A stretch of 64,000 nucleotides of DNA. Source: CAYXGZ01 sp964464755 (GTDB taxonomy: Bacteria; Planctomycetota; MHYJ01; JACPRB01). Location of the stretch: the NCBI GenBank assembly GCA_964464755.1, contig CAYXGZ010000018.1:1-64000 (forward strand), written 5' to 3'. Position 1 is the stretch's first letter. The number at the start of each line of letters is the position of its first letter. The notes below the pieces were generated by a model. That model made no database searches. It was not told where the DNA came from and was given only the letters and a program-made list of their open reading frames with translations. Positions 1-7,745 of this stretch are shown here, one piece after another. The translations under genes and the position numbers were made by a program.

Positions 1-746
1 GTTCCACCCGTGCCGCCGGTGCCGCCGGTGCCGCCGGTGCCACCCGTGCCGCCGGTGCCGCCCGTGCCGCCCGTGCCGCCGCTGCCGCCCGTGCCGCCGC
101 TGCCGCCGCTGCCGCCACCGGACCCGGGCGCGCCGACCACGATCTGGAGATCCTGGGTGTCGATGCCGGCGTCATCCTGGAACTGGACGGTGAAGTTGTA
201 CGTGGCCTGGGTCGTCGGCGTGCCCGAAAGCAGGCCGGTGACCTCGTCCAGGGTCAGGCCGGGAGGAAGGAGGCCGGAGATGACGGACCAGTGCGGCGCG
301 CCGCTGCCCTCGTCGTAGAACAGGGCGACCGAATAGTGCGAGCCCGAGACGGCGCCCGGCAGGGTCGTCGTGGTGATCACGGGCGGAAGGATCAGGGAGC
401 CCGTGACGTCGAGGACCGCCGAGTAGGTCTTCGTGGGGTCCATGACCGAGGTCGCGGTCACCTTGCACTGGCCCTCGGCGATGCCCGTGGCGGTGCCGTT
501 GTAGTCGACGGTCGCGATCGTGTCGTCCGAGCTGGCCCAGGTGACGGCGACGCCCTTCGTGCTGCCGTCCGTGTAGGTGGCGTACACCGAGAACGTCGTG
601 TGGCCCCCCACCTCGACGATGTTCGGATCGGGAAGGACGGTGACGGAATAGAGGGTCGGCTGCGAGGCCGAGGACCCGTTTCCGCCCTCGTCGAGGCAGG
701 CCGTCATGGTCGAGGCCAGGATCGCCACCGCCAGCAGCTTCCGCAT
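1..746 (-). CDS. Lipoprotein with Big_2-like and putative Ig domains, partial
   Basis: The gene enters from the left edge and its 3' end is outside the window. It reads from ATG at 746, with a clear GGAGGAAA ribosome binding site a few bases upstream. The N-terminus (MRKLLAVAILASTMTAC) is a lipoprotein signal peptide with Cys17 as the probable lipidated residue. Residues about 28-110 look like a bacterial Ig-like Big_2 domain (TWASSDDTIATVD, GTATGIAEGQCKVTAT). Residues about 115-200 look like a putative Ig domain of the He_PIG type (LLPPGLTLDEVTGLLSGTP). From about residue 207 the chain becomes a Gly/Thr/Ser tract of TGG units that runs to the window edge. The role is unknown; it is probably an envelope-anchored adhesion or structural protein. 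The domain names come from visible motifs, not from a search. Confidence 0.85.
   Translation of the reverse strand, partial: MRKLLAVAILASTMTACLDEGGNGSSASQPTLYSVTVLPDPNIVEVGGHTTFSVYATYTDGSTKGVAVTWASSDDTIATVDYNGTATGIAEGQCKVTATSVMDPTKTYSAVLDVTGSLILPPVITTTTLPGAVSGSHYSVALFYDEGSGAPHWSVISGLLPPGLTLDEVTGLLSGTPTTQATYNFTVQFQDDAGIDTQDLQIVVGAPGSGGGSGGSGGTGGSGGTGGTGGTGGTGGTGGTGGTGGTGG
3..119 (-). repeat. TGG/SGG-coding tandem repeat
   Basis: Short tandem units (gccgccggt and variants) encode repeated Thr-Gly-Gly and Ser-Gly-Gly on the minus strand inside the partial lipoprotein gene. The tract continues beyond the window edge. Such arrays are prone to length variation by slippage. On the plus strand the same bases give an apparent Pro-Pro-Val ORF, which is a shadow. 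Confidence 0.85.
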
Positions 747-820
747 CCGGTTTCCTCCGTGTTTGGGTATCGGGAAGTACGCACCGGGGCGGGGACCCTC
801 TTCGGAATCCGGAAAGAAAC

Positions 821-860
821 TCCAAAAAAAGCGAAAGCCGGCACCCGAGGGTGCCGGCTT
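821..860 (-). terminator. Rho-independent terminator after the kelch gene
   Basis: Read on the minus strand, a 12-bp inverted repeat (aagccggcaccc / gggtgccggctt, positions 835-860) with a 2-base centre is followed by tcgcttttttt. This is a classic intrinsic terminator about 20 bp after the kelch gene stop codon. It separates that gene from the partial lipoprotein gene downstream. Confidence 0.9.
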
Positions 861-878
861 CCGGGGAGGGCGGGTGGA

Positions 879-2396
879 TCAGCGGACGCGGAGGGCCCAG
901 GCGGCGAGGACCAGGACGGCGCCGAGGAGGGCGGCCGGGCCCATCGCGGACGAACCCGAGGCGCCGCAGCCGCCGCCGCCACCGCCGCCGCCGCCACCGG
1001 AGGCGGGGGGCGCGGGGGGAGCCTGGAAGACGAAGTCGGGGCTGACGCCCGCGACGCCGAACTCCGCGAAGGTGGACCAAGGGGTCGTCGTCCCCGCGGC
1101 GCCGACGATGCGGTAGCGCCAGTCGTAGCTCCCGTACACCGCCGGCGTGTGGACGACCTGGAGGTCGCCCTGGGGCGCGAGGCCCGACTCGAGGGCCGTG
1201 GCGGTCGTCCAGTCCGGATCGGTGGCGGGCTTGACCTCGACCTGGAGGTTGAACTCCTCGAGGGGGTCGGAGGCGAGGGCCACCGTCGCGCGGAAGGTGA
1301 TCGGGCCGGTGAACACGGCGCCCTGGACCTTGGAGGTGGCGCCCGAGTACTGGCCGATCTGCGTCACCTGCGGGGAGTACGAGGGGGGCGTGAACTCGGA
1401 CATCTGGTACGCGATCGTGCTGCCCGACACGCCGTCCGTGCCGGAGAAGACGAAGATCCGGCCGCCGATCGCCGCGGTGCCGTGGGCGCCGCGGATCGAC
1501 GCCATCGGGGCGCGGGGGATCCAGCGGTCCATCGCGGGCACGTACTCGAGCATCGTGTTGAAGATCTCCGTCGCGGTGGAGCCGCGGCCGCCGCTGAGGT
1601 AGATGCGGCCGTCGAGGCTCGCCGCGCGGCCGAACCAGCGGGGCGCGAGGCCGACCCCGTCGTGGATGGGGGCGCCCTGGCTCCAGGCGTCGGTCGCCGG
1701 GTCGTAGACCAGGGTCTCCGACAGGATCGTGGAGACGGCGTTCACGGAGTCGTAGTTGCGGCCGCCCATGAGGTAGAACTTCGAGCCGTCGGTGCCGGAC
1801 GCGGGGGTCATGCGGCCCAGGCCCGGGAGGTCGGCCTTCGCGGTCATCGTCTCGGTGACCGGGTCGAACTCGCTGAGGTTGTTCGAGTACAGGGTGGAGA
1901 CGGGCAGGTTGGCCTTGCCGCCGGCGAGGTAGATCTTGTCCCCGATGCGGGTCGCGGTGGAGTAGTACAGGTTACGGTCGGCGGTGGCCGTCGCCACGAG
2001 CGTCCAGGTGTTCGCGGCCACGGAGTACCGGTAGATGGGCGCCGTCGGGCGGGCGGGGCCGCCGGGCATCGGAGGGTACAGGATCGAGCCGAAGGAGTAG
2101 ACGTTGCCGCCGTGGTACGCGGCGCAGTTGCTCGAGATCTGGATCGGCAGGCCCATCAGGGCGGTCCAGGAGTCGGTGGCGGGGTCGTAACGCCGCATGA
2201 GGGTGGAGTAGGCGACGTCGGTCTGGCTGCCCGAGACCGCGTAGTAGTACGTCCCGTCGCTGCAGAACCCGTTGCCGGAGCAGTAGGCGATGTCGACCGT
2301 CTTGTCGGTCCAGGAACCGGAATCCTGGGCCAGGGCGGACGCGGGGAGCGCGACGAGCAGGGCGGCCAGGACCAGGCCGTGTTTCGCCACCTTCAT
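879..2396 (-). CDS. Secreted kelch-repeat protein with C-terminal Gly-Cys-TM-Arg sorting-type tail
   Basis: A 505-residue protein with a Sec signal peptide ending ASALAQ. Its body holds at least five kelch-type blades, each with the (Y/F)DP.(T)..W signature (YDPATDSWTALMGLP, FDPVTETMTAKADLP, YDPATDAWSQGAPI, YVPAMDRWIPRAPM), up to about residue 320, so a beta-propeller is expected. A beta-sandwich-like region follows. The end is about ten glycines, Cys477, a hydrophobic helix (MGPAALLGAVLVLAAWAL) and a terminal RVR. This layout matches the CTERM class of envelope sorting signals (MYXO-, Synerg- or GlyGly-CTERM type), which a dedicated protease removes. Start ATG has GGAGGAAC upstream. It is monocistronic, with a terminator behind it. 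Ligand or activity is unknown. Confidence 0.85.
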   Translation of the reverse strand: MKVAKHGLVLAALLVALPASALAQDSGSWTDKTVDIAYCSGNGFCSDGTYYYAVSGSQTDVAYSTLMRRYDPATDSWTALMGLPIQISSNCAAYHGGNVYSFGSILYPPMPGGPARPTAPIYRYSVAANTWTLVATATADRNLYYSTATRIGDKIYLAGGKANLPVSTLYSNNLSEFDPVTETMTAKADLPGLGRMTPASGTDGSKFYLMGGRNYDSVNAVSTILSETLVYDPATDAWSQGAPIHDGVGLAPRWFGRAASLDGRIYLSGGRGSTATEIFNTMLEYVPAMDRWIPRAPMASIRGAHGTAAIGGRIFVFSGTDGVSGSTIAYQMSEFTPPSYSPQVTQIGQYSGATSKVQGAVFTGPITFRATVALASDPLEEFNLQVEVKPATDPDWTTATALESGLAPQGDLQVVHTPAVYGSYDWRYRIVGAAGTTTPWSTFAEFGVAGVSPDFVFQAPPAPPASGGGGGGGGGGCGASGSSAMGPAALLGAVLVLAAWALRVR

Positions 2397-2437
2397 CGAG
2401 GTTCCTCCTCACCTCCGGCAGGGGGGAGCCCCGACAT

Positions 2438-2520
2438 GGGGACCCCGTCCGGACGGTCCCCGTACGGATCGCTACTCCGAGTTCATGGGTTCGTGTCGGA
2501 ATATGGGTCACTATGGGTTC
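2438..2520. other. Hairpin and three direct repeats between kelch and sigma genes
   Basis: This lies in a 202-bp gap between divergent genes. A near-perfect inverted repeat (GGGGACC / GGTCCCC, 2438-2461, with GTCCGGAC at its centre) is followed by three direct copies of ATGGGTYM at 2485-2492, 2503-2510 and 2513-2520. These could be operator half-sites for either gene. Function is inferred from position only. Confidence 0.4.
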
Positions 2521-2586
2521 CGTCCCGGCCGCCCATCCGGCGAGCCGTTCGCCCCGAAGTAGGGGGGAGGGAGGGCGGCTCCGGTG

Positions 2587-2592
2587 TAGAAT
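2587..2592 (+). promoter_or_regulatory. TAGAAT -10 element, leaderless type, for sigma-kinase operon
   Basis: TAGAAT ends 6 bases before the ATG of the sigma gene and no Shine-Dalgarno sequence is present. With normal -10 to +1 spacing, transcription would begin at or next to the A of the start codon. No good -35 hexamer is seen. Confidence 0.55.
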
Positions 2593-2598
2593 CCCGCC

Positions 2599-3360
2599 AT
2601 GACCCAGCCCGGGCCGCACCACGACACGACGATGGGCGGGGAGCACCGCGAGTTCCCCAGCACCATCTGGTCGGCCTTCCTGGGCCAGGGCCTCGGGGAT
2701 CCCGCCGGTTCGGAACGCCTCCTGTCCGACCTCGCCCGGCACTACTGGAAGCCCGTCTACAGCTACATCCGCGCGAAGTGGTCGAAGACGAACGAGGACG
2801 CCAAGGACCGCACGCAGGACTTCTTCGTCTGGGTGATGGAGTCCGGGTTCCTCGGCCGCGTGGACCCCGCCCGCGGCCGCTTCCGCGCCTTCCTCAAGGT
2901 AGCGCTCGACCACTACCTCTCCGACCTCGAGCGCATGCAGCGATCCCTCAAGCGCGGCGGCGACCGCAAGTTCCTCTCCATCGAGGGCGGCGACGACGAC
3001 CTGCCCGTCCTCGACATCGCCGACGGCGAGGTCCTGGACCCGGCCGAGATCCTCGACGAGGTCTGGCGCCGCGAGGTCTTCGCCCGCGCCGTCGAGCGCC
3101 TCGAGAAGGTCCTCGAGGCCGAGGGCAAGGGCACGTACTTCCAGGTCTTCCGGGACTACTTCCTCGGCGAGGAGGAGAAGCTCCAGTACGAGGACGTGGC
3201 CGCGCGCTACGGCCTGCAGGCCTCCGACGTCTCGAACTACCTCATGCACGCGAAGCGCCGCTTCCGGGCCGTCATCGCCGAGCTCGTCTCGGAGACCGTG
3301 ACGGACCGGCGCGAGCTCGAGGCCGAGCTCAAGTGGCTGTTCCAGGAGGAGGGGGCGTGA
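2599..3360 (+). CDS. ECF-type RNA polymerase sigma factor linked to a kinase
   Basis: A 253-residue sigma-70-family protein of the long ECF group found beside Hanks kinases in planctomycetes. Region 2 spans about residues 40-115 (HYWKPVYSYIRAKW, DAKDRTQDFF, FLGRVDPARGRFRAFL). Region 4 is a helix-turn-helix at about 195-225 (YEDVAARYGLQASDVSNYLMHAKRRF). The stop overlaps the GTG start of the kinase gene by four bases (GTGA), so the two are translationally coupled and probably work together. Residues RT at 71-72 sit where many ECF factors have Leu-Val, so Thr72 is a candidate kinase target by analogy with EcfP/PknT of Vibrio parahaemolyticus. That target is inferred. Family assignment is firm; the regulon is unknown. 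Confidence 0.88.
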   Translation: MTQPGPHHDTTMGGEHREFPSTIWSAFLGQGLGDPAGSERLLSDLARHYWKPVYSYIRAKWSKTNEDAKDRTQDFFVWVMESGFLGRVDPARGRFRAFLKVALDHYLSDLERMQRSLKRGGDRKFLSIEGGDDDLPVLDIADGEVLDPAEILDEVWRREVFARAVERLEKVLEAEGKGTYFQVFRDYFLGEEEKLQYEDVAARYGLQASDVSNYLMHAKRRFRAVIAELVSETVTDRRELEAELKWLFQEEGA

Positions 3361-6300
3361 AGAAGCCGCTCTCCTCGAAGTCCCTGGGCAAGCTCCAGGA
3401 CATCGGGACGACCTCGCGCGCCGAGCCGCTGCCCGCCACGCAGGTCGGCAAGTACCGCCTCGTGCGGGAGATCGGCCGCGGCGGGATGGGCATCGTCTAC
3501 GAGGCCGAGGACGTCGAGCTCAAGCGCCGCGCCGCGCTGAAGCTCATGGCCCAGACGGCCGCGACGACGGGCACCCTCCAGCGCTTCCAGCGCGAGGCGC
3601 GCGCCGCCGCCGCGCTCTCCCATCCGAACATCGTGACCGTGTTCGACTTCGGCGAGCACGAGGGCCGCATGTTCCTGGCGATGGAGTACGTCGAGGGGCG
3701 CTCCCTCGAGGCCGTGTTCCGCGACCGCACGGTGGACCTCCCCGCCCGCGTGGCGATGATCGAGTCCGTCGCCCGGGGCATGGGGGCGGTGCACGCGCGC
3801 GGCATCGTCCATCGCGACCTGAAGCCCGGCAACATCCTGATCACCCGCGACGGCACGCCCAAGGTCAGCGACTTCGGCCTCGCCCACTGGGAGGACACCC
3901 AGATGGGCATCACCCGGGCGGGTACCGCGATCGGCACGCCGCTTTACATGGCGCCCGAGCAGGTGCGCGGCGATCTCAAGAAGACCTCCGCCCGCACGGA
4001 CGTCTACGCGCTCGGCGCGCTGCTCTACGAGGCCGCGACCGGCAAGCCGCCGCACACCGGCAAGACGCTGCCGGAGATCTACGGCAAGATCACCAACGCC
4101 GACCCGGTCCCGCCGTCGCAGGTCAACCCGCGCGTGACGCCGGACCTCGAGGCCCTCATCCTCAAGGCGATCGACAAGGACCCCGCGCGGCGCTACTCGG
4201 ACGGGACCCACCTCGCCGACGACCTGCAGGCGCAGATGTCGGGCCGGCCCGTCACGGCCCGCCGCAGCGGCACGGCCGAGCGGGCCCTGCGCACGCTCCG
4301 CCGCCAGCCCCTGGTCTGGGGCATGGCCTTCTGCACCCTGGCGGCCCTCACCGCGCTCGGCGTGGTGCTCGCGACGCGCACCGGCCAGGTCCCGACGCCC
4401 ACGACCCCCGTGGCCGCGCCGACCCCCGCGCCCGCGGACCGGCTCCGCCTCGTCATGGGCGAACTGCTCGCCAGCCGGGGCGCGATGGAGCGCCTCGAGG
4501 ACCTCTGGTACGGCAGCCCGTCGTTCGGCGACTCCGGCGAGCGGCTCCGCGAGATCGAGGACGCCGTCCGCCGCGCCTCGGGCCGGCACCCGGAGTCCCG
4601 GGCCCCGCAGGCCTGGTTCGGCCTCGGCCTCGCCTTCGCGGGCCGCCAGGAGGAGGGCCTCTCGAAGCTGAAGGACGCCTCGGAACGCTCCGGGGACGAC
4701 CCGACGCCGGACCTGCTGCTCGCGCGCTGGCACCTCGCGGGCTACGTCCGCGGGGCCTCGCTGCCGCGGATCTCCTTCGGCATCCAGGGCATCACGGTCG
4801 GCTCCTTCGAGGAGAACGACGGGATGAAGGCCCAGCGCCGGGCCGCCGACGAGGCCCTCGCCCGCGCCCTCGCCAAGCCGCTCGCCCGGGCCCTCGACGA
4901 CAGCGCCGCCTACTCCGCCTTCGCCGCGGGCGTCCGCCGCCTCGGCGAGGGGGACCCCCAGACCGCCCTGACGCACCTCAAGGCCGCCTCCGGCCACCCG
5001 ATGACGCGCTACGAATCCGCCTGGCTGCGGGGCTACCTGCAGTACCAGGCCGAGAGGTTCGGCGAGGCCGTCCAGGAGTTCGAGACCGCGTCCGGCCGCG
5101 GCTGGCCCCGCACGCTCGCCGCGTCGGCCTTCTCCCGGCTCCGCGGGTCGGTCACCGCCATGAACCAGCGCACCGACGTCCGGGACGAGATGGAGAAGGC
5201 CAAGATCTCGCTGGACCGCTCGGTCGCCTCCGCGCCGAAGGACCCGGACCTGCTCGAGGCCCGGGCCGTGCTCCATTTCTTCCAGGGCGTCAACGAGCTC
5301 TTCCAGGGCCGCCCGATGGCCGAGCACTACGACCGCTGCGACGCGGACACGGCGGCGTTCCGCGACCTGGCCGTCGACAAGGCCCACGCCCGGAGCTTCC
5401 GCGCGAACCTGCTCTACGTGATGGGCCGGGACGGCCGCCAGCAATCGATCAACCCGCTGCCGCGCTACGAGGAGGCCGCCCGCGAGCTCGACGAGATCCT
5501 CAAGGCGGACCCCCAGGACGTCGGGTCCTTCGGCCTGCTGGCGCTGGTCTGGCTCGAGATCGGCCAGGCGCGGATGAACACGAACCTCGACCCGGTCCCC
5601 GCCCTGACGAAGTCGATCGACCTCTACCTCGCGATGGCGAAGGCCTCGCGCGGCGGGATCTCCGCGGGGATCGCGGGCAACCTCGCCAACGGCTACCGCG
5701 ACCGCGGCATGAGCCTCGCCGCGCAGCAGAAGGACCCCAACCCCGACCTCCGCGAGGCGCTGCGCTGGTACTCGGACATCCTCAAGGCCAACCCCGCCGA
5801 CCCCGTCAACAGCTCGAACCGCGGGATGGTCTACTTCTACGTGGCCCGCCACGAGTTCGAGCGCTCCGGCGATCCCACCGCGAGCCTCGCCAGCGCGATC
5901 CGCGACTTCCAGGGCTCCGTGACGCTCCACAAGGAGGCCGCGGTCTACCGCCAGCAGCTGGCGATGGCGCTGCTCTTCGAGGGCGACGTGCTTGCCCGGG
6001 CCGCCAAGGATCCCCGGGACTCCTGGAAGCGCACGGTCGGCGAGTGCTCCGAGGGCCTCGTCCACATGCCGAACCACGCGGCCTTCTTCGCGATCCGCTC
6101 GCAGGCCGAGCTCAAGTACGCGGAGTTCTGCCGCACGACCGGAGAGGATCCCGCGGCCTGGATCGACCGGGGGCTCGCCGACCTCGCCAAGTCCGCGGAG
6201 CTGAGCCGGTCCTGGTCCGAGTACGCCCGCCTCGGCCAGATCTGCGAGGGGCTCGGCCGGGCGGGCGACGCCCTCAAGGCCTACGGGAAGGCGCTGGAGC

Positions 6301-6362
6301 TCCGGCCGCCCGCGGCGCAGGCCGACCAGATCCGCAAGCGGGTCTCGGACCTCAACCCCTAG
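3357..6362 (+). CDS. Membrane Ser/Thr protein kinase with TPR-like extracytoplasmic region
   Basis: A 1001-residue Hanks-type kinase. GTG at 3357 is chosen because it overlaps the sigma stop codon and because the resulting N-terminus (SLGKLQDIG) aligns with the paralogue at 7746 (ILAKLRDIG). The kinase domain runs from about residue 33 to 300: glycine loop GRGGMGIVYEA (40-50), Lys62, HRDLKPGN (152-159), DFG (172-174) and GTPLYMAPEQ. All catalytic residues are present. One transmembrane helix lies at about 318-340 (VWGMAFCTLAALTALGVVLA). The remaining 650 residues are alpha-helical TPR-like repeats, probably a periplasmic sensor or scaffold. It likely phosphorylates its operon partner, the ECF sigma factor; this is inferred from coupling. 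Its stop overlaps the stop of the convergent mannosyltransferase gene. Confidence 0.93.
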   Translation: MKKPLSSKSLGKLQDIGTTSRAEPLPATQVGKYRLVREIGRGGMGIVYEAEDVELKRRAALKLMAQTAATTGTLQRFQREARAAAALSHPNIVTVFDFGEHEGRMFLAMEYVEGRSLEAVFRDRTVDLPARVAMIESVARGMGAVHARGIVHRDLKPGNILITRDGTPKVSDFGLAHWEDTQMGITRAGTAIGTPLYMAPEQVRGDLKKTSARTDVYALGALLYEAATGKPPHTGKTLPEIYGKITNADPVPPSQVNPRVTPDLEALILKAIDKDPARRYSDGTHLADDLQAQMSGRPVTARRSGTAERALRTLRRQPLVWGMAFCTLAALTALGVVLATRTGQVPTPTTPVAAPTPAPADRLRLVMGELLASRGAMERLEDLWYGSPSFGDSGERLREIEDAVRRASGRHPESRAPQAWFGLGLAFAGRQEEGLSKLKDASERSGDDPTPDLLLARWHLAGYVRGASLPRISFGIQGITVGSFEENDGMKAQRRAADEALARALAKPLARALDDSAAYSAFAAGVRRLGEGDPQTALTHLKAASGHPMTRYESAWLRGYLQYQAERFGEAVQEFETASGRGWPRTLAASAFSRLRGSVTAMNQRTDVRDEMEKAKISLDRSVASAPKDPDLLEARAVLHFFQGVNELFQGRPMAEHYDRCDADTAAFRDLAVDKAHARSFRANLLYVMGRDGRQQSINPLPRYEEAARELDEILKADPQDVGSFGLLALVWLEIGQARMNTNLDPVPALTKSIDLYLAMAKASRGGISAGIAGNLANGYRDRGMSLAAQQKDPNPDLREALRWYSDILKANPADPVNSSNRGMVYFYVARHEFERSGDPTASLASAIRDFQGSVTLHKEAAVYRQQLAMALLFEGDVLARAAKDPRDSWKRTVGECSEGLVHMPNHAAFFAIRSQAELKYAEFCRTTGEDPAAWIDRGLADLAKSAELSRSWSEYARLGQICEGLGRAGDALKAYGKALELRPPAAQADQIRKRVSDLNP

Positions 6363-7690
6363 GGGGGAAGCACCGAGCTCCAGGCCGGGAAGGGCGCCAC
6401 GCCCCAGACGACCGGCCCGAGGAAGGCCAGGACCGCGAACGCGAGCCCCACCAGGATCCAGCCCGTCCGCTTCCCGAGCACCGCGTCGAAGACGATCCCC
6501 GCCACGCCCAGCGAGGCGAGCATCGGCGTGAAGTAGTGGTAGAGGTAGAGCGAGCGCCCGATGAGCCCCAGCGGCAGCCAGGCGCCGATCCAGAGGATCA
6601 GGAGCAGCGCCAGCGGCGTCCGGGCGGGACGCAACTCGGGACTCCCCATCGCGAGCAGGACGATCGTCGCGAGCACCGCCGCCGTGCCGGCCCACCAGAC
6701 GACCGGGTTCGCCGTCATCCAGGTGCGCTCGGCCGCGTCCTTCCCGCGCCAGAGGATGACGCGGCCGGAGGCCAGCGGCCACTGCCAGAACTTCGACTGC
6801 TCCGGGTGGTCGAGCTTCGCCTGGTTCGCGCGCCACATCTCCCGGTTCAGCTCCAGCGTCCGGGCCAGGACGCCCGGCCGGACCAGGTCCGCGCGCTTCT
6901 GCTCCGGGCAGCCCTCGAGGGTCGAGCGGAACTCCGCGGACATGAACGCGTCGCCGGGCCCGGAGCGCGGCAGCAGGGCGAAATGGACCGCGAAGAGCGA
7001 GACGTAGAGCAGGACGGCCGGGATCAGCAGGCCCGGGATCCGGATCGCGAGCGGCTTCCAGGACCGGGAGACCCAGGCGTCGAGCCCCGCGGCCGCGAGG
7101 AGCAGCCCCATTCCCGAGAGGCCGGTCCATTTCACCGAGGCGGCGGCCCCGGCCGCGAGTCCCGCCGCGACGAGGAGGGCCCAGCGCCAGCGCGACGCGC
7201 AGGACAGGTGCAGCACGAAGAGCCAGGCCCCGAGCAGCACGAAGAGGTGCACGAAGGGGTCGATGAACTGGAAGCGGCTCGTGGCGAGCAGCGCGGAGTC
7301 GGCCGAGGCGAGCAGGCCCGCGTAGAGCGCGGCCCGCGGCGGGGCCTTGAGGGCGAGGACGAGCAGGTAGAGCAGCACGGGGACCAGGGCGCCGCCGAGG
7401 GCCGTCGCGACCCGGCCCGCGCGGTGCGGGTAGCCCGAGGGCCAGTCGCCGCCCGCCCGGACCGGCGTGATCGGGCCGGGGTCGGCCCCCCCGAGGCGGA
7501 TCGCGGCGAGGTGGATGAGCTTGCCGAGCGGCGGATGGATGTCGAAGAAGTAGCGGCCGTGGAGGTAGTCCTGCGAGAAGCCGCCGAAGTGCTGCTCGTC
7601 CCAGACGACCGCGTCGGGGCGGCCCAGGCCGGGCAGCCGCAGGGCCAGCGCCAGCACGCCGATCAGGAGCGGGGCCACCCAGGGGCGCAT
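6359..7690 (-). CDS. Dolichyl-phosphate-mannose-protein mannosyltransferase-like (PMT, GT39) glycosyltransferase
   Basis: A 443-residue polytopic membrane protein. After the first helix (APLLIGVLALALRLPGL) come the hallmark PMT motifs: WDEQHFGGFSQDYLHGRYFFD with the catalytic Asp-Glu pair, then HPPLGKLIH. About ten further hydrophobic helices follow. PMT enzymes move mannose from a polyprenyl-phosphate carrier to proteins on the outer face of the membrane. Acceptor and donor here are unknown. ATG at 7690 is chosen because TATGAT lies 6 bases upstream and because an upstream start would run into the divergent kinase gene. The stop overlaps the stop of the sigma-linked kinase gene by four bases. 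Confidence 0.85.
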   Translation of the reverse strand: MRPWVAPLLIGVLALALRLPGLGRPDAVVWDEQHFGGFSQDYLHGRYFFDIHPPLGKLIHLAAIRLGGADPGPITPVRAGGDWPSGYPHRAGRVATALGGALVPVLLYLLVLALKAPPRAALYAGLLASADSALLATSRFQFIDPFVHLFVLLGAWLFVLHLSCASRWRWALLVAAGLAAGAAASVKWTGLSGMGLLLAAAGLDAWVSRSWKPLAIRIPGLLIPAVLLYVSLFAVHFALLPRSGPGDAFMSAEFRSTLEGCPEQKRADLVRPGVLARTLELNREMWRANQAKLDHPEQSKFWQWPLASGRVILWRGKDAAERTWMTANPVVWWAGTAAVLATIVLLAMGSPELRPARTPLALLLILWIGAWLPLGLIGRSLYLYHYFTPMLASLGVAGIVFDAVLGKRTGWILVGLAFAVLAFLGPVVWGVAPFPAWSSVLPP

Positions 7691-7696
7691 CGGGGC

Positions 7697-7737
7697 ATCA
7701 TAACCGCGACCGGCCGGGCCCCGGAATGGCGTAAACT
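7697..7737. promoter_or_regulatory. Divergent leaderless-type -10 elements (PMT and kinase 2)
   Basis: The gap between the two start codons is only 55 bp. It holds TATGAT on the minus strand (7697-7702, 6 bases before the PMT ATG) and TAAACT on the plus strand (7732-7737, 8 bases before the kinase ATG). Neither gene has a Shine-Dalgarno sequence. Both spacings fit leaderless messages. Confidence 0.5.
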
Positions 7738-7745
7738 CCCCTCGG

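Noticed and set aside
10..318. Pro-Pro-Val plus-strand ORF
   Set aside because: It is the complement of the Gly-rich lipoprotein tract; the minus-strand gene has a signal peptide, domains and a ribosome binding site.
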